Source: Candidatus Altimarinota bacterium (GTDB lineage: Bacteria; Patescibacteriota; Gracilibacteria; UBA4473). From it: a stretch of 12,111 nucleotides of DNA. Shown here piece by piece: positions 5,692 to 11,663 of this stretch. The notes beneath the pieces were generated by a model. The model ran no database searches. It worked only from the letters and a program-made list of their open reading frames with translations, and was not told the origin of the DNA. Each line of letters opens with the position of its first letter. Position 1 is the first letter of the stretch. The stretch lies in NCBI GenBank assembly GCA_905478675.1, contig CAJQJI010000041.1:1-12111 (forward strand), read 5' to 3'. Made by a program: the position numbers and the translations under genes.

Positions 5692-7761
5692 TTAAAAATA
5701 AACCGTTTCACTTTCAATTCGTCTTTTTAAACGTGGATAACTTTCAAGCGTTAGATCTTTTTCTAAAATTTTAGTCGCCCATTCACGCGCGGATTGCATG
5801 GCTTCGACGTTTGTAAAATCGGCACACTTTAAGTCTGGTAAACCACTTTGTTTTAAGCCATACACTTCCCCCGATCCCCGTAGCTTAAGATCAATTTCTG
5901 AAAGATAAAAACCATCATTGCTCCGTTCCATGGCTTGCAGGCGCGCTTTTGATTTATCTTTTTTATCCCCCACCATCAAGAAACAATAAGATTGGTAATC
6001 ATTTCGTCCAATTCGCCCACGGAATTGATGTAACTGAGCTAGCCCAAACCGTTCAGAATTTTCGATTACCATCACGGTTGAATTCGGAATATCGACCCCC
6101 ACTTCAATCACCGAAGTGGAAACTAGAATATCAAACTCGTGTGCCTTAAAACGCTGCATAATAGCGTCTTTTTCTTTCGGCTTCATTTTGCCGTGCAAGT
6201 ACTCTACGCGACGCTGAGGAAACAACTGTTCGTTAATACGCACAAACTCGGCTAATACATTTTTAGCTTCAATACTGTCGGATTCGTCCACCAGCGGACA
6301 CACCCAAAAAATTTGGCGTCCTTTCTCAATTTGATCTTCAATAAAACGGTAACACATCGTTTCGGTTTTACTATCAGCTACAATGCGCGTAATAATTTCT
6401 TTTCGGCCAGCGGGCTTTTCCCCAATGATAGAGAGATCTTGATCGCCATAAATTGTTAACGCTAAGCTACGAGGAATTGGCGTGGCGGTCATGGCTAAAA
6501 CGTGTGCGTTATTTTCAGCCAGCAAGGCTCGTTGCCGCACCCCAAAGCGATGCTGTTCATCGACGACCGCTAAGGCTAAATTTTTAAACACCGTATCTTC
6601 GGTTAAAATGGCATGCGTACCGACCAAAAACGGTAACTGTCCTTGCCGTAGTTTATCTTTAATAATTTTTTTATTTTTGGCCGTTACCGAACCGGTTAAT
6701 AACGCACACTGTTCAGTTGCTTCCGTGGCAATTAAAGTCGATTCACTTTCAATTTGTTCTGGCATTACGCGTTTCACAAACTCGAGTAACCCCGCGTAGT
6801 GCTGTTGCGCTAGAATTTCAGTCGGCGCCAAAATAGCGGTCTGAAATCCTGCCCGCACCATATGAAGCGCGGCTAAAAAAGCGACAATCGTTTTACCACT
6901 CCCGACATCCCCTTGCAATAAACGGTGCATTGGGCGATCTTTTTTAAAATCTTCTAGTACATCTAGTAGCGCTTTTTTTTGATGATTGGTGAGTGTGAAG
7001 GGGAGTTTAGCTAAATCTTGTTTAATAATTGCTGGATCAAACCCCACCTGATAGGGGTTTTGGTGTACTTTTTCTCGATAAAACTTGGCCTGCAACACTC
7101 GCACTTGAATTTCAAAAATTTCCTGAAATCCCAAACGCCGTTTGGCTTCAAACCATTCTTCGGTCGATTTAGGGAAATGAATTTTTTTAATGGCACTCGG
7201 TAGATCCATTAAGTTTTCGGCTTTGAGTATTTCTGGTGGCAATGGATCTTTAAACTCTTGAGTTAACGTCAGCATTCCCGATATTTTTTCACGCAACCAC
7301 TTCGAATTTATTGGCGCCGATTCAGGATAAACCGGACGCAAACCGCCAACATGGACATTCGAATCTAAATGCACTTCTGGGTTTATAATTTTTAACTTTC
7401 CGTAATTTCGCTCTACTTTTCCTATTAGAAATAAACGCTTTGGCAGCACGACCTTTTTTAAACTGTAAGGAATTTGAAACCAAACGACTTCCACCGTAGT
7501 GCCGTCATCCAAAACCATCACCCCTTTCCCAATATATTTGCCCGCTCGAGTTCGCTCTTTTGTAAAAGATTGAAGCGTGCCCTCTAGGGTATTTTTTTCG
7601 CCAAGCACTAATTGCATTGCGCTACTCGCCGACTCCGTTGATTCCAGCGCCCGTGGGAAAAAATTTAATAAGTCTTGAACCGTCACAATCCCCATGGACT
7701 CCAACTTATTAAGATGGTGTTTAGTGGTTCGAATAACGCTTACTAATGGGCTGCTGAGCAT
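5692..7761 (-). CDS. recG: ATP-dependent DNA helicase RecG
   Basis: RecG remodels stalled replication forks and Holliday junctions. The 689 residues match the family length. The N-terminal wedge/OB part (about 1-170) includes the EGTLQSF segment starting the OB fold and KLKIINPEV. The SF2 helicase core carries Walker A GDVGSGKT (284-291), TAILAPTEILAQQH (308-321), GTHAIL, Walker B DEQH (401-404) followed by RFGVRQR, motif III TATPIPR (425-431), LHGKMKP, STSVIEVGVDIPN (548-560) and motif VI QFRGRIGR (579-586). A RecG-type C-terminus with LRGSGEVYGLKQSGLPD follows. All motifs are intact. The ATG at 7761 has no Shine-Dalgarno sequence. It is divergent from the secreted pilin gene, with a palindrome in the spacer. 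It converges on the T4SS operon with a two-base gap. Confidence 0.97.
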   Translation of the reverse strand: MLSSPLVSVIRTTKHHLNKLESMGIVTVQDLLNFFPRALESTESASSAMQLVLGEKNTLEGTLQSFTKERTRAGKYIGKGVMVLDDGTTVEVVWFQIPYSLKKVVLPKRLFLIGKVERNYGKLKIINPEVHLDSNVHVGGLRPVYPESAPINSKWLREKISGMLTLTQEFKDPLPPEILKAENLMDLPSAIKKIHFPKSTEEWFEAKRRLGFQEIFEIQVRVLQAKFYREKVHQNPYQVGFDPAIIKQDLAKLPFTLTNHQKKALLDVLEDFKKDRPMHRLLQGDVGSGKTIVAFLAALHMVRAGFQTAILAPTEILAQQHYAGLLEFVKRVMPEQIESESTLIATEATEQCALLTGSVTAKNKKIIKDKLRQGQLPFLVGTHAILTEDTVFKNLALAVVDEQHRFGVRQRALLAENNAHVLAMTATPIPRSLALTIYGDQDLSIIGEKPAGRKEIITRIVADSKTETMCYRFIEDQIEKGRQIFWVCPLVDESDSIEAKNVLAEFVRINEQLFPQRRVEYLHGKMKPKEKDAIMQRFKAHEFDILVSTSVIEVGVDIPNSTVMVIENSERFGLAQLHQFRGRIGRNDYQSYCFLMVGDKKDKSKARLQAMERSNDGFYLSEIDLKLRGSGEVYGLKQSGLPDLKCADFTNVEAMQSAREWATKILEKDLTLESYPRLKRRIESETVYF

Positions 7762-7767
7762 GATGTA

Positions 7768-7796
7768 CTAATAGCATACTGATTAATCAGATAAAA
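7768..7796 (-). promoter_or_regulatory. Possible leaderless promoter of recG
   Basis: On the minus strand TGC-TATTAG (7776-7768) stands six bases before the recG ATG, the same geometry as at prgI and pfkB. The hexamer lacks the conserved final T, and the -35 position (TTTTAT, 7796-7791) is weak, so this is tentative. Confidence 0.35.
7779..7790. promoter_or_regulatory. 12-bp perfect palindrome, possible operator
   Basis: CTGATTAATCAG is a perfect inverted repeat with no spacer, typical of a dimeric repressor site. It lies between the putative -35 and -10 of recG and about 23 bases upstream of the pilin -35, so it could affect either gene. A chance palindrome in AT-rich DNA cannot be excluded. 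Confidence 0.35.
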
Positions 7797-7812
7797 AAAA
7801 TTTTGCAAATAC

Positions 7813-7841
7813 TTGGTTTTAGAGCACAATTAAGGTATACT
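7813..7841 (+). promoter_or_regulatory. Promoter of the secreted T4SS pilin
   Basis: TTGGTT (-35, 7813-7818) and TATACT (-10, 7836-7841) are separated by 17 bases. The expected start is near 7848, giving an untranslated leader of about 63 bases, unlike the leaderless genes elsewhere in the window. Confidence 0.65.
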
Positions 7842-7847
7842 TATACG

Positions 7848-7871
7848 AAGTTGACTTAAAAAAAGTCACTT
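7848..7871 (+). other. 5' leader hairpin of the pilin mRNA
   Basis: AAG (7848-7850), a bulged T, then TGACTT (7852-7857) can pair with AAGTCA (7863-7868) and CTT (7869-7871) around an AAAAA loop: nine base pairs with one bulge. It begins at the predicted mRNA 5' end, where such stems often protect against decay. No T-tract follows, so it is not a terminator. Confidence 0.5.
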
Positions 7872-7910
7872 TACTAAGCAAAAATTTAAATTTATTTTTT
7901 AAAAAAACAC

Positions 7911-8288
7911 ATGAAGAAATTCCTCGCTCCTGGCTTCGCTTTACTATTTGCTTCTGCATTCTTTGTAGATCCAGCAATGGCTCAACTAATCAATCCTCTT
8001 GATAATCCAAATGAAATTGGACAAGTTACAGGATTTGACGGTAGCCTTCGTCAAATGATTCTAAAGTATGTTAATTTCTTCTTATACTTCCTTGGTTTGG
8101 TTGCGACCGTGTTCGTAATCTACGGTGGTTTCCTTTACATCACCTCTCAAGGTGACGACGGAAACGTTGAAAAAGCTAAGAAAATTCTTACTTTCGCCGC
8201 TATTGGAATTTTGATCATTCTTATCTCTTTCGCTTTGATCAACACACTTCTAACGGCTGGTACTGGAAGTCAAGCCGCAACGCTTTAA
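7911..8288 (+). CDS. Secreted T4SS pilin (VirB2/TrbC-like, T4SS_pilin family)
   Basis: A 125-residue pilin precursor. The signal peptide spans about 1-24, with a KK N-terminus, a hydrophobic core and an AMA cleavage site before Gln25. The mature protein (about 101 residues) has a short polar segment, then two helices (about 49-76 and 91-115) joined by a charged cytosolic loop, TSQGDDGNVEKAKK (78-91). The GGFLYITS and AAIGILIILISFALIN pattern is typical of the small pilin family widespread in Patescibacteria and mycoplasmas (Mbov_0395 type). It is likely inserted in the membrane and possibly assembled into a filament. Codon use favours TTC, TAC, ATC and GGT more than its neighbours, suggesting high expression. 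A good promoter, a leader hairpin and a strong terminator make it a single-gene unit. It is an apparent relative of the gene at 10232-10777. Confidence 0.87.
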   Translation: MKKFLAPGFALLFASAFFVDPAMAQLINPLDNPNEIGQVTGFDGSLRQMILKYVNFFLYFLGLVATVFVIYGGFLYITSQGDDGNVEKAKKILTFAAIGILIILISFALINTLLTAGTGSQAATL

Positions 8289-8310
8289 GCACCGGCTCTA
8301 TTTTAAATTT

Positions 8311-8338
8311 AAAAGCCCCGCGATGCGGGGCTTTTTTT
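8311..8338 (+). terminator. Rho-independent terminator of the pilin gene
   Basis: Stem GCCCCGC (8315-8321) and GCGGGGC (8325-8331) with a three-base loop GAT, extended by AAAA/TTTT, then a run of T to 8338. It lies 23 bases after the pilin stop. On the minus strand the stem is followed by only four T, so termination of the convergent pfkB transcript here would be weaker. Confidence 0.93.
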
Positions 8339-8414
8339 ATATCAAAAATTAACTCCCTAGATTTCTACGCAATAAAGAACTCCGTACGTGATAATCCTCG
8401 CCATAGACCTAAAT

Positions 8415-9473
8415 TTATTCCATAGCACTCGTCAACGCTTCGACTTCAGGTAGTTTAAGTTGCCCTGGTTGCGCGCCGAATTTTTGAATCACAGAGGCGG
8501 CGTTAAAACTGCCCCAAGCCATTTGTTGCGCTAAATTTTCACCATGCAAAGCGGCCGCTACAAAACCAACGGCAAACGAATCTCCCGCGCCCAAAGTATC
8601 TACCACTGGTACTTCTTGCGGCAATGAAATCAAATGTTCGTTTTCGGTAAACACCTGCGCTCCGCGCCGCCCGTCGGTAATAATTACTTTTTTCACCCCC
8701 GCTTGAAGAAATTTTTGAGCGACTACACGTAAGTCCGCTAAAAATTTCGGGTGATACGCTTTATAGGGCGTCACTTCTTTCCCAAACATTTCGGGAGTAT
8801 AGTTTTCAAATGGATGGACTTCAGCCTGGAGCCCTGTAAAGGCCTCCGCTTCTTCGCGGTTAATAAATAAACAATCAATATCAGGAAAAACAGATTTAAA
8901 GTGATCAAACCCTAATTTAAACTGCGTTCCGCCCGGGTTCCACGCAATAAAAGTTTCTGGATGTTGGGCTTTATAGGTGGGAATGGTTTCCATGATATTT
9001 CGGGCACATAAATGCCCAAAATACAGCGCTTTTGTTTGCGGTGCTTTTAACAGCGTTTCTTCATTAAATTTTTCGCAACTCGTTCGGCGGTGCAACACCG
9101 TTCGCTCACCTTCCCAAGAATTTAGAATAATGGAAAAGCTAGAACTCTGATTTTTAGCTACCGTTAAGTAATCTGTATTAATGTTATGCTCGGCTAGTTC
9201 ATCTAACATAAAACCACGGTAAGACTGGTCCCCCACCACGCCAAAAACTGCCGGTTTAAGTCCCAGTTTTGCAAAACCAACCGCCGTGTTAGCCGCCCCT
9301 CCACCGGCTTGTACTAACGAGTGGCGCACTTGTATTTTTTCCCCCAACGGCACTTTCAAAAAAGCGTCGGGTGAATCTAAGGCTTTTTCCAGCCCAATCG
9401 GTCCTTCTTCCGATAAAGGAATAAAAATATCTAACGTGAGAGAGCCAAAGCACAGGATATCAAATTGAGTCAT
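8415..9473 (-). CDS. PfkB/ribokinase-family sugar or nucleoside kinase
   Basis: Cytosolic kinase that transfers phosphate from ATP to a sugar or nucleoside hydroxyl; the substrate cannot be told from sequence. The 352 residues begin MTQFDILCFGSLTLDIFIP, with the usual GS-T-D substrate-binding start. Seen further: the GGGAANTAVGFAKLG signature (57-71), WNPGGT near 178-183, the NREE motif (Asn205, Glu208), ITDGRRGA (265-272) and DTLGAGDSF (292-300), with the anion-hole GAGD and catalytic Asp298. About 30 extra residues (216-245) sit between NREE and the nucleotide-binding part. The ATG at 9473 is chosen over an upstream one at 9491 because the TATAAT lies between them. It stands 49 bases after comF but has its own promoter. 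It may take part in ribose or nucleoside salvage. Confidence 0.9.
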   Translation of the reverse strand: MTQFDILCFGSLTLDIFIPLSEEGPIGLEKALDSPDAFLKVPLGEKIQVRHSLVQAGGGAANTAVGFAKLGLKPAVFGVVGDQSYRGFMLDELAEHNINTDYLTVAKNQSSSFSIILNSWEGERTVLHRRTSCEKFNEETLLKAPQTKALYFGHLCARNIMETIPTYKAQHPETFIAWNPGGTQFKLGFDHFKSVFPDIDCLFINREEAEAFTGLQAEVHPFENYTPEMFGKEVTPYKAYHPKFLADLRVVAQKFLQAGVKKVIITDGRRGAQVFTENEHLISLPQEVPVVDTLGAGDSFAVGFVAAALHGENLAQQMAWGSFNAASVIQKFGAQPGQLKLPEVEALTSAME

Positions 9474-9479
9474 CGTTTC

Positions 9480-9508
9480 ATTATACCACATTCCTAGCAG
9501 ATAATAAA
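9480..9508 (-). promoter_or_regulatory. Extended -10 promoter of pfkB (leaderless)
   Basis: On the minus strand TGG-TATAAT (9488-9480) stands exactly six bases before the ATG at 9473, so transcription should start at the start codon. TTTATT (9508-9503) occupies the -35 position at 17-base spacing, the same hexamer as in the prgI promoter. Confidence 0.75.
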
Positions 9509-9522
9509 GAAATCATAACACG

Positions 9523-10176
9523 CTAAATATCATGACGCTGGTACGCAAAAGTTAGGCCAAAAACTTGCTTAACACCAGCGGCTTTTAGAGCTCTAGCAGC
9601 CGCCTCCAGTGTGCTGCCCGTGGTCATTACATCGTCTAAAAGCAAGACGGTTTCTGGCACTATTTTTTCCGACTTCCACCTAAAGGCTTTTTCTAAATTG
9701 CTGGATCGATCACGCCGCCCTAGACGCGCTTGTTGTGAGGTGTATTTCACTCTTTTTAAGCTTGTGCTATCAAGCGTTAAGTTCAGTAGCGGCTGTAAAT
9801 TTTGCGCTATTACTACTGCCTGATTAAAGCCACGCCAATGTTGTCGCCGCCAATGCAGCGGCATAGGAATTAATGTCGCCCCAGAAAAATCCTCCCACGG
9901 GAGCCGCTCGGCCAAAGCCTTGGCTATAATTTCCCCTGCGGCTTGATGACGCTTAAATTTAAGCGCTTTCACTAACGACTGAGCGCCTTTTTGATTGTAG
10001 TCTACGGCCGCAAAACAAGCCTCTAAATTTCCCTTTGGGGCTAAATCAATGAGTCCCGCAGGTTTTAGATTTTGGTGGCGCTCACACAGAACTTTGCCTT
10101 CAGTTGCGCACACTAAACACTTAAGCGGAAACAAGGCCGACTGTACCCACCCCAAAAAGCCAAAATTATAATTCAT
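9523..10176 (-). CDS. comF: ComF family phosphoribosyltransferase-like competence protein
   Basis: ComF/ComFC proteins are needed for DNA uptake in competent bacteria and have a phosphoribosyltransferase fold. The 217 residues show an N-terminal zinc-type finger (Cys20, Cys23, Cys31, His34), the family motifs IPMPLHWRR-HWRGFNQA (103-120), TSQQARLGRRDRSSNL (146-160), and the PRPP loop LLLDDVMTTGST (178-189). The length is normal and all key motifs are present. It ends with TAG, the only non-TAA stop seen in the window. It is the last gene before pfkB in the minus-strand run from rpsP, 55 bases after the second pilin-like gene. A TATAAT within codons 3-4 appears to be part of the Asn-Tyr-Asn coding sequence. 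Proximity to T4SS genes, recG and recJ fits DNA uptake, but this is inference. Confidence 0.9.
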   Translation of the reverse strand: MNYNFGFLGWVQSALFPLKCLVCATEGKVLCERHQNLKPAGLIDLAPKGNLEACFAAVDYNQKGAQSLVKALKFKRHQAAGEIIAKALAERLPWEDFSGATLIPMPLHWRRQHWRGFNQAVVIAQNLQPLLNLTLDSTSLKRVKYTSQQARLGRRDRSSNLEKAFRWKSEKIVPETVLLLDDVMTTGSTLEAAARALKAAGVKQVFGLTFAYQRHDI

Positions 10177-10231
10177 AAACCAAACTTAAACTTTAGGGCC
10201 AAAGAGAACAGCGGGGATCTTAATTCAAACC

Positions 10232-10777
10232 TTAGTTTCGAACTTCAAAATTATTGTTTTGGTTATCCGCACTAAAAGGTTCTACCAATCGATTAATATC
10301 GTTTTTAATTCGATCGTACGAAAGAAAACCCATAAAATTAAGATTAAACAATCGTCCAACGATAGCGACGAAAGTAAAGCTTAAAATAGTTACGATTAAA
10401 CCAATGATAGAGTAACGAATAGTATTAATCGCTTGTTTGATTTTTTCGTCATTTCCACCCGATAAAATGAAGGAAATACCGCCTACAAAAATAAAGATAG
10501 CCGATAAGGCCGCAGCGCCGATAAAAGCATAAACAACGAACATCTGAACGATGTCCATCAAACTTAAATCACCCAGTAAATCAGCATTCGGAGACATTAA
10601 ATTTTGTGCATTAGGAGTAAAACTACCCTGAGTGGTGGTAGTAGAAGTATTAGCGACTTGTGGTACTTGGTCAGCGTACTGAACATTACTTGGCACTTGA
10701 GTACCAGTATTAACGGTAGTGCTTCCTTCAAATTGGAAATCCTCATTTATAGGGGCAATTACTCGATTATCATCCAT
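10232..10777 (-). CDS. Second T4SS-pilin-like membrane protein with low-complexity N-terminal extension
   Basis: The C-terminal two-thirds match the two-helix plan of the pilin at 7911-8288: helix about 74-106 ending GGISFILSGG, a charged loop NDEKIKQAINTIRYS (109-123), and a second helix about 124-145 (IIGLIVTILSFTFVAIV). Instead of a signal peptide there is a polar stretch of about 65 residues rich in Ser, Thr, Gln, Asn and Pro, including TSTTTTQ (44-50), probably disordered. A polar tail (150-181) ends NQNNNFEVRN. The first helix could act as an internal export signal. It starts 12 bases after the khpA stop, so it is probably transcribed with khpA. It may be a minor pilin, a pilin-like channel subunit or an unrelated two-helix protein; homology to the family is fairly secure, the role is not. 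Confidence 0.75.
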   Translation of the reverse strand: MDDNRVIAPINEDFQFEGSTTVNTGTQVPSNVQYADQVPQVANTSTTTTQGSFTPNAQNLMSPNADLLGDLSLMDIVQMFVVYAFIGAAALSAIFIFVGGISFILSGGNDEKIKQAINTIRYSIIGLIVTILSFTFVAIVGRLFNLNFMGFLSYDRIKNDINRLVEPFSADNQNNNFEVRN

Positions 10778-10789
10778 AGTTATAAAAGA

Positions 10790-11050
10790 TTATTCAGCTG
10801 GTTCTAAAACTTTAAGATTGATTCGTTCATTCTCTCTCGCCCCAATAATTCGAACTAATGTTCGAAGCGCGCTAATGGTTTGTCCACTTTTACCAATTAA
10901 TTTGCCCATATCAGCCTCGGCCACCGTTACCGAGATCAGAACTCCCAAATCATCTACTTTGTGTTCTACTTCAATAGAATCTTTATGCTCGCATATTTGT
11001 TCGAGCGTATATTTAACAAAATCGGTAGCGGTTTTAATGGCTTCAGACAT
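10790..11050 (-). CDS. khpA: KH-domain RNA-binding protein KhpA (YlqC-like)
   Basis: A single KH-domain protein of 86 residues, the usual length. It binds RNA and in other bacteria works with KhpB in cell-division and small-RNA biology. The GKLIGKSGQTISALRTLV segment (49-66) contains the GxxG loop (Gly53-Lys-Ser-Gly56), followed by the typical INLKVLEP ending. It lies directly downstream of rpsP, the order found in many bacteria (rpsP-ylqC). The 69-base spacer between them holds a small terminator-like hairpin and a second hairpin. The ATG at 11050 has no Shine-Dalgarno sequence. Confidence 0.93.
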   Translation of the reverse strand: MSEAIKTATDFVKYTLEQICEHKDSIEVEHKVDDLGVLISVTVAEADMGKLIGKSGQTISALRTLVRIIGARENERINLKVLEPAE

Positions 11051-11074
11051 AAATCAGCATATTTAACAGATAAT

Positions 11075-11091
11075 CTAAGTGTAAAACTTAG
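11075..11091 (-). other. Hairpin in the rpsP-khpA spacer
   Basis: CTAAGT (11075-11080) and ACTTAG (11086-11091) form a 6-bp stem with a five-base loop, and no T-tract follows on the minus strand. It could be an RNA processing or stability element between the two genes; this is inferred. Confidence 0.35.
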
Positions 11092-11094
11092 GGT

Positions 11095-11116
11095 AAAAAA
11101 ACGCAATATTGGCGTT
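11095..11116 (-). terminator. Weak intrinsic terminator or attenuator after rpsP
   Basis: On the minus strand AACGC (11116-11112), a seven-base loop and GCGTT (11104-11100) are followed by a run of T (11101-11095). It lies four bases after the rpsP stop. The 5-bp stem is weak, so partial read-through into khpA is likely. Confidence 0.5.
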
Positions 11117-11119
11117 AAA

Positions 11120-11494
11120 TTATTCTGCTTTAGCTTCTTCCGCTGGGGCTTCTTCAGTGGCTTCTGGAGTCTCTTCTTCAGCAACCTCTTCTTTAGGAGC
11201 TTCTGTTTTTTGTGGTTTAGACGCTCGTTGTGCTACAAATTTCCCGGCTAGTTCGCATCCGTTTTTAGCCAATAGACGAGCGGCACTTTGTGAAACTTGT
11301 GCCCCGTTATTAATGTATTTTTCAACTTGTTCTTTATCAAAAACAAATTCACCTTTTCCCCCTTCTGTACGAGGATTAAAGTAACCTAATTTATTGATGA
11401 ATTTTTTTTGTACTGGTTTAGATTTCTCTGCCACTACTAAATCAAAGAAAGCTTGACCTTTACGACCTCGACGAGCAAAACGAATAGTTAACAT
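11120..11494 (-). CDS. rpsP: 30S ribosomal protein bS16
   Basis: Small-subunit protein that helps 16S rRNA folding. The 124 residues start MLTIRFARRGRKGQAFFDLVVAE, matching the bS16 N-terminus; LGYFNPRTEGGKGEFVFD (36-53), VEKYINNGAQVSQSAARLLAKNG (57-79) and the expected basic positions follow. After about residue 90 comes a low-complexity tail rich in Glu, Ala and Pro, longer than in typical bS16 (about 80-90 residues); such acidic tails occur in several lineages. It is the first gene of a minus-strand run with khpA, and has a strong promoter with a perfect TTGACA. There is no Shine-Dalgarno sequence before the ATG. Confidence 0.97.
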   Translation of the reverse strand: MLTIRFARRGRKGQAFFDLVVAEKSKPVQKKFINKLGYFNPRTEGGKGEFVFDKEQVEKYINNGAQVSQSAARLLAKNGCELAGKFVAQRASKPQKTEAPKEEVAEEETPEATEEAPAEEAKAE

Positions 11495-11560
11495 GTGCGT
11501 TTGGTTTTAATAAATAAGTGAACGTGGTAATAACGCATAATTCCCACTCTTTCGAGCGCG

Positions 11561-11588
11561 AATATATTGATAGACTCAAAAGTGTCAA
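11561..11588 (-). promoter_or_regulatory. Promoter of the rpsP operon
   Basis: On the minus strand TTGACA (11588-11583) and TATATT (11566-11561) are separated by 16 bases. The start is expected near 11554, giving a leader of about 60 bases before the rpsP ATG. Confidence 0.75.
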
Positions 11589-11607
11589 CTAACACTTCAT
11601 TGGAAAG

Positions 11608-11636
11608 TTGCAATTAAAGCTTAATTATGTTATTAT
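11608..11636 (+). promoter_or_regulatory. Promoter of the zinc-ribbon protein gene
   Basis: TTGCAA (11608-11613) and TGT-TATTAT (extended -10, hexamer 11631-11636) are separated by 17 bases. The expected start near 11643 leaves a leader of about 20 bases before the ATG at 11664. It is divergent from the rpsP promoter, and their -35 boxes are about 20 bases apart. Confidence 0.6.
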
Positions 11637-11663
11637 GATCTATAAATATAAATTTCAATATTC

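Noticed and set aside
6482..6799. Plus-strand open frame inside recG
   Set aside because: It is antisense to the conserved helicase core, has no known protein pattern and is explained by the codon pattern of recG on the other strand. The same applies to the other frames overlapping real genes.
7848..7871. Terminator upstream of the pilin gene
   Set aside because: The hairpin is AT-rich, sits at the predicted transcript start and has no T-tract after it, so a leader stem fits better.
9474..9491. Upstream ATG start for the PfkB kinase
   Set aside because: The six added residues span the TATAAT of a good extended -10 promoter, and kinases of this family begin close to the FDILCFGSLTLD strand reached from the ATG at 9473.
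10150..10167. TATAAT in the first codons of comF as an internal promoter
   Set aside because: The hexamer is explained by codons for Asn-Tyr-Asn, and no in-frame ATG follows at the six-base distance seen at the other leaderless genes.
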